Assembly (NCBI GenBank): GCA_014529385.2
Contig: CM043956.1
Span: forward strand, 85,299,721 to 85,363,720
Source of the DNA: Adiantum capillus-veneris
Lineage: Eukaryota; Streptophyta; Polypodiopsida; Polypodiales; Pteridaceae
Direction: 5' to 3'
DNA: 64,000 nt
This document shows positions 12,121 through 22,726 of the stretch, piece after piece. Under the pieces are notes generated by a model, which was not told where the DNA came from, did no database searches, and saw only the letters and a program-made list of their open reading frames with translations. Every line of letters starts with the position of its first letter. Position 1 is the stretch's first letter. Position numbers and translations under genes: made by a program.

Positions 12121-12238
12121 ATTCCTTTCATGGCCGCTTCTAATTCTGCCCAAAGGCATTATATGTAAATAATGATGGTATGTCTAAGCCAAGAAAATCC
12201 ACATAGCACCACCGGAGGCAGCGTTGTTGTACTAGTAG

Positions 12239-12399
12239 TGTAACATTTGATGGGTAATTACTTATGTGTAGCGGAAATCACATAGACATAGTGAGAATTT
12301 CTTTACGAGAGATTCCTAATGAGCATAGCAAGAGTGCTTGGTTGGAGAGAGAGAGAGCAACAAAATCATAACAACTAGTTAGAATTAGGCATGAAAAAT

Positions 12400-12457
<58 letters not shown>

Positions 12458-13898
12458 ACACTTGACAACAATTGAGGACCATTTGCACATGGAGTCGGTC
12501 CCCCCCTCAATAGGTTTTGTATTATAGTTTTCCCCCATTAAGGGATACATTTTACAATATAATTATTTGTGTTCCTTCAATAACTAGTGCAACGAAGATG
12601 GAAGCTTCAAGCACTACATCAATTCCTTGTTGTTCTCGGGCCCATGACCTCACACACCTTTGAAGATGGTGAGAGCTAGCGGGGTATGAGAGTAGATCTT
12701 AGAAATAAAACAAGTAGTCCTACTAGAACGAAGTATTTCTCCTCACATAATCACTTATAATAGCTTAGCATAGCTTAGTAATTAGCATGGAAGAGGAGAT
12801 GAGCATGCATTAGAGCTTGTCTCTTGGTTGGATTTGCATCACAAGCCAAGATTTTGTTGGTGTAGGCCTCAGTTCTCACAACTTTGGAGTAGATGAAGAG
12901 ATTTCCATTAAAGCTTGAGAAGGAGATAGACTTTCTTCACTTCACGCATGAGCTTGTGTGTGTGTGTGTGTGTGGAATAATTCCGTCCCAAATCAGCCCC
13001 CTCTCTCATCTTGGTCAACCCCTATTGCCACTTACTGATGATGGCTTCCTATTGGCCCTTGAAAATACTAGCCAATAGCATTTGAGCAAGAGTTTTACTC
13101 TTGTTGGCTTCCTATTGGACCATGAATGTTTTAACCAATATCCTTTGAGAGGCCCAATCAAAAGCCTTGTGACAAGTGTGCACCCTTTTCCCCTTTTTGT
13201 AAATCGTCAAATAATAAATTTAATCATTTGAATCCTATTGGACCTTTTAGTCTTCTGGCCAATAGGAATTAAGCAAATTTAGGAGCTGCTTAATTTTCAT
13301 TGGAGCTTTTGACTGTCCAATAGTCTTTTAGGGAGACTATTTATTACTGGTTGTTTTTTTAATCATTTATAAACTAAAAAATTTAGTTTACACTAGCTGA
13401 GCCCTCATTGGTCCACCTCTATGTCCATCCAATAGGATCCATGCAAGAATTGGGGGTTTTCTTGCATGCCTACCTATTTGCTTTGTGAAAAGTATAGTGT
13501 GTGTGTGTGTGTGTAAGACTCCCAGTCTGTCCTCTTCCCGGCTTGCCCTCTCCTTTGTCTTCTTGCTGATTGCAATTGTTGACTTCTAGAGTTAGCACTT
13601 TTAGTCACCAAGCCAAGTTCCCATGGCCTATGACCTTTAGAGTTAAAATATTGGAACTTTGCCCTATGGAAGTCTTAATGGGGTTAAACCTAGGAGTCTT
13701 TTAAACTCCATTGATGTATTGTGCTCTTAAGTAGACCATCCCCATGTGGATCCCCAATTCTTGTCTTTTGGATCCCTTGTTGAGACCGGTCTGGCAGCCT
13801 TTCCAATATCCAACCTTTGATCCCCCCTAGTATTTTTCTATATTAAATGATTACTTTAATATGAGAAAATCTTTTGGAGAAATTAGGTTTTTCTGACA
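12239..13898 (-). repeat. 3' LTR of element A
   Basis: On the minus strand this 1,660-bp LTR runs from TGTCAGAAAAACC to AAATGTTACA. It abuts the 3' end of the chromovirus coding region at 14,255 with only a 356-base untranslated stretch between. The minus-strand sequence just before it, GCGAGAGGTAA, fits a polypurine tract. It contains GA (12,403-12,453), TG (12,956-12,974) and GT (13,498-13,515) microsatellites. A related solo copy lies inverted at 3,038-4,646. Confidence 0.7.
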
Positions 13899-14254
13899 TT
13901 ACCTCTCGCTTGATATTATTGTCGTCCTTGACTATGAGGTAGAGAAGATGAGCCTAATCATTAGTCCGTTCGCTAGCTGGTAGAGGATCCCAGTTTTACC
14001 CTACAACATCGTTCCAGAATGGTTGACTAATCCATTTGGTGCTTGAGAGACTTAGCTACCACAAGCATGTCTGCTCATTAGTCCGTATCAATCTTCCATA
14101 GTAGAGTGACAAGCTCTACTTGAGGTTTGGGAGACGTTGTCGCCACAAAGATGATCCTAAGCATATGCATACTTCTTAACATTTTTGCACAATAAAGAAA
14201 AAGAGAGTCTTATAAGACAAAAACATTGATCATTTAAAACATATTTACATTTGA
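13899..14254 (-). other. 3' untranslated region of element A
   Basis: It lies between the chromodomain stop and the 3' LTR. It holds the polypurine-like GCGAGAGGTAA on the minus strand at the LTR junction. Nothing else was recognised. Confidence 0.5.
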
Positions 14255-14456
14255 TTACTCTAGAAAATCATTGTAAGCATTGACAAGTTTTAGGTTATCC
14301 TTTAATTGTATGCCTTGCATCCATCTAGCATCTTCAAAAGGATAATTCTTAAACTTAATGAGATACCGTTGGATAATCTTACCGCCTCTTAATACCTTGT
14401 CTTTGTGTCGGAGAATATTGGACTCGGGCTGCAGTACCTCTTCTTGGTTTTCAGTC
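14255..14456 (-). pseudogene. Chromodomain-like C-terminus of element A integrase
   Basis: Read on the minus strand in its own frame, the segment gives QPESNILRHKDKVLRGGK, then QRYLIKFKNYPFEDARWM, and stops at 14,255. The pattern of a hydrophobic start, a basic loop, then L-x-K-[WF]-K-x-[LY]-P and a final [TR]-W matches chromodomains fused to chromovirus integrases, which bind histone marks and steer insertion. The canonical K-W-K-G is K-F-K-N here. The frame is displaced from the upstream integrase, so the fusion is now broken by a frameshift near 14,455. Confidence 0.7.
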
Positions 14457-15540
14457 TCCGGTGGGTCCTTGGTAAGACTTTAACAGGCTCACATGGAAAG
14501 CATTGTGTATGAGCAAGTGGTTGGGCAACTTGAGCTGATAAGCCGCCTCATTTATTGGCTTAAGAATATGAAAGGGTCCATAGTACCTTTTTGCTAGTTT
14601 AGCATAGTACTTTTGGTGTCCCGTAGGATTCTTGCCCATCGTGTGCCTTAACAGAGCCTTGGGAAATTTAAGCAAGACCCAATCAATTTCTTTAAAGGTC
14701 AGGGATCTTCTATGCTTGTTAACAACAGCCTTTTTCCTTTGCTATGAGATGGATATAGCATCTTTAATCTTTTGGAACTATATTCATCTACAGAGAAGAT
14801 CTTCCCATGTACCTTAAGTAGTAGGGGACTTTTTGATCTTCCCTCAATTACCTCAAAAGGTGATTTTCCCGTGGATGTATGTACTATGTTATTGTAAGAA
14901 TACTCCACTAAAGGTAAGTACTTCTCCCATTGGGACCTTTGATCTACTTCAATGACATAAGATTTTAATAGATCAAGAATTTTTAGGTTAGCTATCTCAC
15001 TTTGGCCATCCGTTTTCGGGTGATAGTCTGAAGAGAAATTTAGCCTTGTACCTAGATTCTCAAAGAGACCCTTCCAAAAATTGCTAGTCATTCTAGGATC
15101 TCTATCCCAAACTATTGACATTGGCAAGCCGTGGTACTTAAAGATTTGTGATATAAAGAGGGTTGCCATTTGATGGGCCTTAATAGTCTTTTTGACAGGT
15201 ATGAAATGAGCTTGTTTGCTAAACCTGTCTACTATTGTCCATATTTTCATATTCCCATGGATAGACTTAGGCAATCCAAAGATAAAATCCATGGATATGC
15301 TCTTCCTGGGTGAATTAGGGATTGGCAAAGGTTAAGGCAAACCAGGTTGCTTCCCTCTATCAAACTTCATCTTTTGGTAAACCACACATTTTGAAACATA
15401 CTCTTGTATGTTCGCTTTCATGGTAGGCCAATAGAAGTACATTTCTATCCTTCTTAGGGTAGCTTGAATCCCTCTATGCCCCACATATGGAGGAGCATGA
15501 GATTCATACATTACTTTCTGACATAGTGAGTTCGTAATGT
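14451..15540 (-). pseudogene. Integrase of chromovirus element A
   Basis: In minus-strand order there is a zinc-binding region (HAPPYVGHRG ... CVVYQ, where the second cysteine of the usual CxxC is tyrosine) and a catalytic core with SMDFIFGLP, WDRDPRM and DGQSEIAN supplying the D, D and E positions. Then comes the conserved YYGPFHIL ... FHVSLLKSY of the C-terminal domain. At least two frame changes break it. The first codons, upstream of NSLCQK, were displaced 9.7 kb to 25,199 by insertion of element B. Integrase would join cDNA to chromosomal DNA. Family assignment is secure; function is lost. Confidence 0.85.
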
Positions 15541-16644
15541 TGTTAGGAGTTTTTTGGAGCAAGAGATTTTGCATATGTATATACACATGCATGGTGCATC
15601 GAATAAAGGATTGCCCATTTTCCAGAGCCAGGTGGTTACGTGAGGCCCACATGTGTACAGGTAGGACAGCATGTACATAGTGCATTGATTTTTACTCTCA
15701 CCAGTACCAGTGTGTTATTCTATAATAATGAGGATTTGGTAGCGTGTAAAACTTCTCGAGGAAGCTATCTGCAGGCCAACGACATGAGGCAAGCAGGTGT
15801 GGCAGATGGCATCTAGTGGCGTAAGGAGGTCGAATGGGGTCAATACTTGCACGTGGATAAGTACGAACACAACGTGGGTATTTTCTTGTGATAATTATGC
15901 AAAACGTTCATCATGAGTACTATATTTGGGGGCCACTTCACATGGTTGCGGGATGCATTATTGGAAAAAGTCGAGTGCTAAGTGTGCGGATGGACACTGC
16001 GAGGCGGGTCCGTTTGAGGTCAGCTAAAAGGCCAAAGGTGCCCAAAGTAATAAAGCTAAGTGTGGGAAATGAAAAACTTGAGATAATACCAGAAAAAACG
16101 TGGAGAGAAGAGGAGGAACAGCCGCAATTGTGTTTTTACTATTTTTGGAGCCTGCTTTGGCCATAAACTGCTCATCCGAAGTCAGATTTGAGCACTTTGA
16201 CATTGTGGACTGGGGTTTTGGGCCGTTCCAGACGCGACGGCGTTGTCCATTTTACCAAATTTCTCATTGTTTTCTTTTTTCTAGTTTGGATGTGTAAGTT
16301 TCTCTTATGAGCGAAGCCTCTTCTCCAATTTGTGATTGTATCTGGCATATTTTACCTATATTGTGTGAGCTATTTGTCCCATTGGTGTTTGCCCAAGCTC
16401 AATTGTATCTAATCATTAGAAACCTTCCTCTTTTGAGCTGAAATTTTTGGGTGTGTGTGTGTATGTGTCTGTGTTGAGTGGGCAAACGGATAGTCTCTCT
16501 CCTCTCACTCCATCGGTGTGTTCCTTGTCTCGGCCAGGTGGGTTGTGTAAGCCGAGTGGTGCCCCATAGTGTGTGTGTATATCATCCCAACAGTGTGTGT
16601 TGGGTCATTATAGAGGCTTTGTGTGTGTTTCCATCCCACTCACA
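15541..16644 (+). repeat. 5' LTR of element B
   Basis: It begins TGTTAGGAGTTTTTTGG and ends CCCACTCACA. It aligns with 24,052-25,198, sharing ATACACATG, 'GGCCCACATGTGTACAGGTA', TCGAATGGGGTCAATAC and a TG-rich tail. Compared with the 3' LTR it lacks a few tens of bases near 15,995. Confidence 0.9.
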
Positions 16645-16650
16645 TTCTTT

Positions 16651-16668
16651 TGGCTCCCCCACCGAGAA
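16651..16668 (+). promoter_or_regulatory. Candidate primer-binding site of element B
   Basis: TGGCTCCCCCACCGAG begins six bases after the LTR end. The TGG start is expected for a tRNA 3' end and the first seven bases resemble glutamate tRNA, but no tRNA match is convincing. Element C has a similar TTTTGGTGCCCCCA at the same place. Confidence 0.4.
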
Positions 16669-17359
16669 CCTTCTTCGAGTACCTTCAACTTCGGGATTAC
16701 AGATTACAAGTTACAAGTTACAGTTACACGTTACAGGTACAAGTACAGGTGATTCACACATGTACGGGTAGCTGGAATAGAGTGATACAGTGACAGTAAA
16801 AGTCACTTGCAATTGCCATGGGTATGCATCAATTGGCACCTATTTGAGCGCATTGTCTTGTACTGTACGTTACTCATGGATGCTGCCATTGTACGCCTTT
16901 GTGAAGCCATACTTGATTTATATGGCAGTCCCAGCCATTTCTAATACTTGGTTTGGAAGATAGTCATTTTTGAGACTTGACTATATGAGATTTGCATAAG
17001 CTTTTGTGAGAGGGTCAATAGCGTGAGGTTTTATTGAGATGGGGGATTCTCAAATGTGAGATCCTTTCATTGATACAGGTGGCTGAAGCACCCTTTTCGT
17101 GACCTCGTCATAGGCTATGTACTAGTGATTCCTACTTGATGCTCGGGTTCTATTGTTGGCAGATTATGCATACATATACAGTCTATATTTTGGGTTCGTA
17201 CTTCTCTACTTCTGGGAAAACTCTGCCAAAATTTTTCCAGGTTGTGATGGCTAGTTTTTTGGTCTTTTGAGCCATTTATGATGTTATGCTGCTAAAATTT
17301 TGGCAAAATCAGAGGATAAGTCGAGATGTGCCTTCTTGGGAGCTACAGGGTTGGCTTTA

Positions 17360-17580
17360 ATGGATGATCAAAACGGACCTCAATACACTCCTTTTCATTT
17401 AACACAAAGAATCCAAATAAATGTTCATATGTCCAGGAAGAGTTTTTCCAGCACCGCATAGTCTCTATGTTCGGGCCAAGAAGATTAAGAGAGATACTGT
17501 AATGTCCTTTTCCTGTTGTAATTCCGATGATTAACTATGAAAACTCATTTGATGTGCATGTGTTTGTCCTTATCTCAAGT
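17360..17580 (+). pseudogene. Leader open reading frame of B, copy 1 (broken)
   Basis: It starts MDDQNGPQYTPFHLTQRIQI as in copy 2 at 18,328 but goes out of frame after about 28 codons through a small deletion near 17,440. The later residues can still be followed in other frames (for example IPMINYENSFDVHVFVL). Confidence 0.6.
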
Positions 17581-18327
17581 TGAGCTCCATTGAATTTTCT
17601 GGGGAGTGAGTCAGTAAAAAGTTTGGGTTCTTGCACATGTGTTCGAAGGGGTTCTCAAAGCATTGAAACTTGGGTAGCCATGGCTTTCTCTTATCCGAAA
17701 TTTCATGCAAATTACAGGTTACAGGTTACAGGGACAGGTACAGGTATAGGTGATTCACATAGGTACAGGTAGTTGGAGTAGAGTGATACACTCACAATGG
17801 AAGTCACTTGCAGTTGTCGTCGGTATGCATCATTTGGTGCCTGTTTGAGTGCATTGTCTACTAGTATTGTACGCCTTTGTGGAGCCATATTTGGCAGTCC
17901 CAGCCATTTTTGAGACTTGGTCTGGAAGATAGTCATTTTTTAGACTTGGCTATAGGAGATTTGCATAAGATTTCATGAGAGGGTTGATAGCGTGAGGTTT
18001 TATTGAACTGGGGGATTCTCAAATGTGAGATCTTTCGGTGATATAAGTGGCTAGAGCACCCTTTTTGTGACCTTGCCATAGGGTATGTACTAGTGATTCC
18101 TACTTGATGCTTGGGTTCTATTGTTGGCAGGTTATGCATACATATACAGTCTATATTTTGGGTTCTTATTGCTCTACTTCTTAGGAAACTCTGCGAAAAT
18201 TTTTCCAAGTTGTGATGGCTGGTTTTTTGGTCTTTTGAGCCATTTATGTTGTTATGCTTCTGAAATTGTGGCAAAATCAGAGGATAAGTCAGGTGTGGCC
18301 TTCTTGGGAGCTGCATGGTTGACTTTA

Positions 18328-18561
18328 ATGGATGATCAAAATGGCCCTCAATTCACTTCTTTTCATTTAACTCAAAGAATCCAGATAAATGTTCATGTGT
18401 CCAGGAAGATTTGTTTCCAGCAGCGCATAGTATTTATCTTCGGGCCAAGAAGATTAAGAGAGATACTGGAATACCCTTTTACTGTTGTAATTCCGATGAT
18501 TAACTATGAAAAATCATTTGATGAGCATGTTTTGTCCTTATCTAAAGACAAGCTCCATTGA
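18328..18561 (+). CDS. Leader open reading frame of element B (77 aa, unknown function)
   Basis: An intact ATG-to-stop frame of 77 codons lies between the primer-binding site and gag. It shares a spaced pattern with frames at the same place in elements C and D: FH-x2-[TV]-Q-x-I-x-INV, then K-I-x-FQQRIV-x2-FG, then L-x2-IL-x2-P, then P-x3-Y-x2-SFD-x-H. No known domain was recognised. Legume Ogre elements, also of the Tat lineage, carry an extra ORF upstream of gag, so this may be a counterpart, but I see no sequence reason to equate them. It is intact while the gag next to it is broken, which could be chance given its length. Confidence 0.55.
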   Translation: MDDQNGPQFTSFHLTQRIQINVHVSRKICFQQRIVFIFGPRRLREILEYPFTVVIPMINYEKSFDEHVLSLSKDKLH

Positions 18562-18648
18562 AGTTTCTAGGGACTGAGTCAGTCAAAAGTTTTGGGTTCT
18601 TGCACGTGTGTTCAAAGGGGTTCTCAAAGCATTGTAACTTGAGTAGCC

Positions 18649-19840
18649 ATGGCTTTCTCTTATCCGAAGTTTCATGGAAGAAGTGATGAAGATGTGGAAG
18701 AAGTTTTAGAAAAGATGGAGGTTGCCTGCATTATCAGTTAGATTCACGATCCTGCATAGATGTTACATCTTCTCCAAATTTGTTTGAAGAGTGATGCACG
18801 AGTTTGGTCCAAAGCATTTGAAGAGGAGTTGCGTGTGGCTGATCCACCTGTAAGACTGAGTTGAGGCAATCAAATGCATGGATTGGAAGTGGAGTTTGTG
18901 AAGACAGAAGATCCTGACAAAGTGTGGCAAGAAGTACAAGGTTTGGTGCAAAAGGAAGGTGAGCCAGTAGATGCGTACATACGTAAGTTTTCATTGGCAT
19001 GGGAGCGGATGTGCAAGGCCTTAGCACCACAAGTACCCCCACCTGACATGATGAAGAAGGATAGATTCTTGGCTGGTATTTGGGAGACTATACGTTGGAG
19101 AGTGGAGCTAAAGAAACCTAGAGCATATGAAGATTCATTGGGAGTGGCAAGGAAAATGAGCCATCTAGGGGTAGAGTCTTTGCCCAAGAGGTCTGAGTTT
19201 CAGCCTATGGATTCTTTGCTAGGTCGCATGCCAGGGGTTCATCATGAACCAGTGGTTCCTGTTACACCTCACGTTATGCCAGCAATGGTCACTACAGCAG
19301 TGCAAGATGATGGGCTAAGGCAAGACATGAGGCAAGTGGTAGATTTAATGAAGAATCTCAGCTTAAACATGTTAGATAATGTGGGAAATAATCGAGGTCG
19401 AGGGAGGTTTGCAAATCAACCACGAGGTGAAGAAAGACCTAGGAATGGTGTTGGACAAAACAATGGTAGGTTTTGGAGGCAGACGCCCACGTGTTATAAT
19501 TGTGGAGAGTTGGGTGGGCCGCATCAGCCCACAATGTGATAAGCCACCAAGGATGGGGGGAAACATGTATCCATTGCCAAGACAGGTGCTAACTAGGTCA
19601 AATGATTATGGCATTGAAATTAAGGGAGAAGAAAGAATCAGTGGATTAGTCCAAGAGGAAAAGGGAAAGACAAAAGTGATAAGCGTGGTTACCTTGGAGA
19701 AGGCATCAAAGCTAGAGGATACATTAGTGATGCCTATTGGGAAGAGGACCACAAAGTACAAGGAAGGAAGAAGCGCCCCAAGTCCTAGTAAGAATAAGGG
19801 AAGAGCCATGAAGGCGAAGATGTCAAGGCCAAGAGGATAA
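18649..19840 (+). pseudogene. gag of element B
   Basis: The frame starts MAFSYPKFHGRSDEDVEEVL, typical of Ty3/gypsy capsid starts. After stops near 18,738 and 18,859 it continues with the capsid C-terminal part (VQKEGEPVDAYIRKFSLAWE ... DRFLAGIWETIRWRVE). The nucleocapsid knuckle CYNCGELG is followed by a frameshift, after which ISPQCDKP completes the motif with arginine where histidine is expected. Gag would form the particle and package RNA. Several stops make it non-functional. Confidence 0.85.
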
Positions 19841-19962
19841 GAAGGGCTCGTTGCAAGTTTCATGTTTTAGATTTTCCACTAGGGGATGGGCAAATAAGCT
19901 ATGACTTGAAGGAGGATCTGACAAGCAGGAAAGCAGATGTTACTTTTGGGTAGCTTATAGAG

Positions 19963-20385
19963 ATGGTGCTTAAGATAAAGAGACAATGGAAGAGGATGGT
20001 TAACCCAATGGAGAATGAGCCAGAGAGAGGTTCACTAAACGTGTTGGCAATGGATGAGCTACCAGACATTTGCCCAATAGTAGATGTGTGCCACAAAAGA
20101 AAAAATATGGGACAAGGTTATGTGGATGGTGGAGCCCAAATATGTGTCATAACACACTTATGAATTGACAAAATGGGTCTTACAGTGACTAGGGTTTCAG
20201 GTTTCCGGATTAGATTGGCAAACCATCAAAAAGTAAAATGTTTGGGTGTTGTAAAGAGCTTAGAAGTGGAAGTGTATGATGCAAAGGTGGTGGTTGATTT
20301 TCATGTGATGCCAGCGGGGTTTGGAGCATATCCTATTATACTGGGGAGACCATGGCTACGTGCAGTGGGAGCTGTTCAAGATTAA
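19963..20385 (+). pseudogene. Aspartic protease of element B
   Basis: The active-site loop reads YVDGGAQICVI, the D-G-G form seen in element C as well, and the domain ends in the hallmark YPIILGRPWLRA. One in-frame stop lies at about 20,161, just after the active site. The protease would cut the gag-pol polyprotein. Confidence 0.8.
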
Positions 20386-20728
20386 GGACGTGCTACAATT
20401 AGCCTCTATGGAAAGACATGTGCCAAGAAGCTATATAATATGGACACAATGAAACAATTGGAAGATCTTTATGAAGATGAGGATGCGTCTAGTGATGAAG
20501 ACTATTCCACAGTGACTGGTGACGACAGTGATAGTACTACCAGCAGGTGATGAGGATGTTGATGTTGCATTTCTTTTGATGGACAAAGAAATCCATAAGT
20601 CTGGTTTAGTTGCACTTGCAAATGAAGTTGAGGATGAAAGTGTTCAGGGCCTTATCAAGTGATTGAAGGGCTGATGCAAACCAAGGTTGAATTGTCAAAG
20701 AAGCAGGAATTGATGACACAAATGATTA

Positions 20729-21640
20729 GTGGGAGACCTCTCAGCCATGGAGAAGGAGATGTATTTGTACATGCTCACTAGTTTTTCTGATTTGTTCATT
20801 ACTTCATATGAAGAGATTAGAGGGTTCAAAGGAGAAGAGATGCATATAGAACTGAAAGAAGGTGCTAAGACAATGCGACAAAGACTAAGAATGATGGATC
20901 GAGAAAATGGAAGCCTTGTGGGAAGAGGTGGACAAGTTATTGAAGGCAGGATTCATTGTCCCTGTGGAGACCGCACTAATGGGTGAATCCAGTAGTAGTC
21001 AGTCCAAAGAAGGATGGAAAGTGGAGAATTTGTTTAGATTTTAAACCCTTAAACGCAGCCACTAAGAAGAACCCATATCCTCTTCCATTCATTGATCAGA
21101 TCTTGGATTCAATGGGGTAGGTTATGAGAGGTATGGTGTGTATGATGGTTTTTCAGGCTATTTTTAATTGAAGATTGCTCTTAAAGACTGAACAAAGACA
21201 ACTTTCATTACGCCATGGGGCTGTTATTGCTACACGGTATTGCCATTTGGGTTGTCAAATGGACCATCTTTCTATCAAGAGAGAGCAAATTGGGTATTGG
21301 CACCATTCATTGGTAGTTGTGTTAAAGCTTTTATGGATGACTTCTATGTCTACAGCAGTAGAGTTGAACACCATGAGAAGCTACAAATGGTATTAGCTCG
21401 ATATGATGAATGTCAAGGACAACTAAATCCAAAAAAAGGTCATCTAGCACAGCCAAGGGTGAAGTTATTAGGCCATATGGTGTTAGAAAATGGCATTGAG
21501 GCTGATCAAGACAAGGTTAAGTCTACGAGTACAAGGTCATCTAGCACAGCCAAGGGTGAAGTTATTGGGCCATATGGTGTCACAAAATGGCATTGAGGCT
21601 GATCAAGACAAGGTTAAGTCTACAAGTACAAAGCAATTGG
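20729..21640 (+). pseudogene. Reverse transcriptase of element B, heavily broken
   Basis: Pieces in several frames follow the family order: a linker with MHIELKEGAKTMRQR, fingers with a KDGKWRICLDFK-like stretch near 21,010-21,050, NPYPLPFIDQILDSM near 21,070, the polymerase motif AFMDDFYVYSS near 21,330 and LNPKKGHLAQPRVKLLGHMV. A 97-bp tandem duplication at 21,436-21,629 repeats the latter segment and shifts the frame. Confidence 0.8.
21436..21629. repeat. 97-bp tandem duplication inside element B reverse transcriptase
   Basis: AAGGTCATCTAGCACAGCC begins both copies (21,436 and 21,533). The period of 97 is not a multiple of three, so the copy causes a frameshift. The two copies differ at only a few sites. 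Confidence 0.9.
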
Positions 21641-22516
21641 CAACCTTTATACACAAAGTGAAGTACATGGCTCGGTTTGTTCCATTGTCTTCACAACTCC
21701 TTTATCCATTACAACAAGTGGCAAAGCATGATCCATTGCAATGGGATGACAAGTGTGAAGAAGTGTTTCAAGAGGTGAAAGAGGTGCTAGGGGGGCTATC
21801 AGCCATGCAGTCTCCTGCTTGGGGGCAAGCATTTTATGTAAATCCATCAGTAGGGGATGATGCCATTGGAGCCATGTTATTGTAAAAGGGTAAGAGCAGC
21901 CATTATATGAGGCCGGTGTATTGTGCAAGCGGAGTGAAGTTGGTAGCAGAGAGAAAATTCTCAGAAGTAGAGCTAGTGATGGCTTGTGTAATATTTGCTT
22001 GTTGAGGATTTCGTCATTACTTGCTACCACGACCTTTTGTTTTCTTGATGAATTACACCTTTTTGCCACAGTTAATTAATGGCACTAAGATGTCCAATGT
22101 GGTCAAGAGATGGGTAATTGAACTACAAGAGTTTGAATTCTCTTTTCTAGTGGAAGACAGAACAAGGGCTACCCCAGCTGATTTGTTGACTTACAAGGAG
22201 AATCCCCTTCTTGTTAAAAGAAGAGATAGTGAGAAGGGTAGTTGAAGAAGTGCCACAGATCAGCAATGCACATGTGTTGTTCTTAGATGGCTCATACAGA
22301 AAGAGCCATGATGCAGCTTCAGGGGGTATAGCACTTTACGATCTAGAGGGGAAGCTAGTATGCAAGAGAGGGTTGCAATTGGATGCACATAGTAACAATG
22401 AGGCTGAATATGCTACATTGGAAGCCGGATTACACATTTGTTTGAAGCATGGGGTTAGAAGGTTGAGCATAAAAGGTGATTCCTTGTTAGTTGTGAAGCA
22501 AGTGTTGGGTGTGTAG
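21641..22516 (+). pseudogene. RNase H and second (archaeal-type) RNase H of element B
   Basis: The first part carries VKYMARFVPLSSQLL, LQWDDKCEEVF and RHYLLPRPF, the connection and degenerate first RNase H. The second part, from 22,211, carries VLFLDGSYRKSHDAASGGIA, then NNEAEYATLEAGL and IKGDSLLVVKQV, giving the D-E-D pattern of an additional RNase H. Stops near 21,883 and 22,005 interrupt it. RNase H removes RNA from the RNA-DNA hybrid. Element C has the same double arrangement. Confidence 0.8.
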
Positions 22517-22726
22517 AAGAGCAAGAACACCTCATTGAAGGAAATATGTTTTAGAATTAAAGGACTATTAAAAAGGTCCGAAGCATGGAACATCAGACAC
22601 ATTGAACGTTCTCTAAATGGAGAGGCACATGAAGCGGCTCAAAGCATGATTGGGGAGCTATTTGTATTGAGGACCAATTTACCTCTTTATCATGGCCGGG
22701 AAAGTTAGGCTCAAGAAGAGGAGTTT

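Larger units (their letters stand above)
16696..18677 (+). repeat. Tandemly duplicated ~1-kb leader of element B
   Basis: Copy 1 runs 16,696-17,710 and copy 2 17,711-18,677. Each starts with a cluster of TTACAGG/TTACAAG heptamers and continues through GGTATGCATCA, 'GAGGTTTTATTGA', a leader open frame and the gag start (ATGGCTTTCTCTTATCCGAA). Copy 1 is cut eleven codons or so into gag, so only copy 2 leads into the real gag. The duplication places two leader open frames and one false gag start ahead of gag. Confidence 0.9.

Noticed and set aside
16696-16770. TTACAGG/TTACAAG clusters as telomere-like repeats
   Set aside because: The plant telomere unit is TTTAGGG; these degenerate heptamers are local to the element B leader and duplicated with it.
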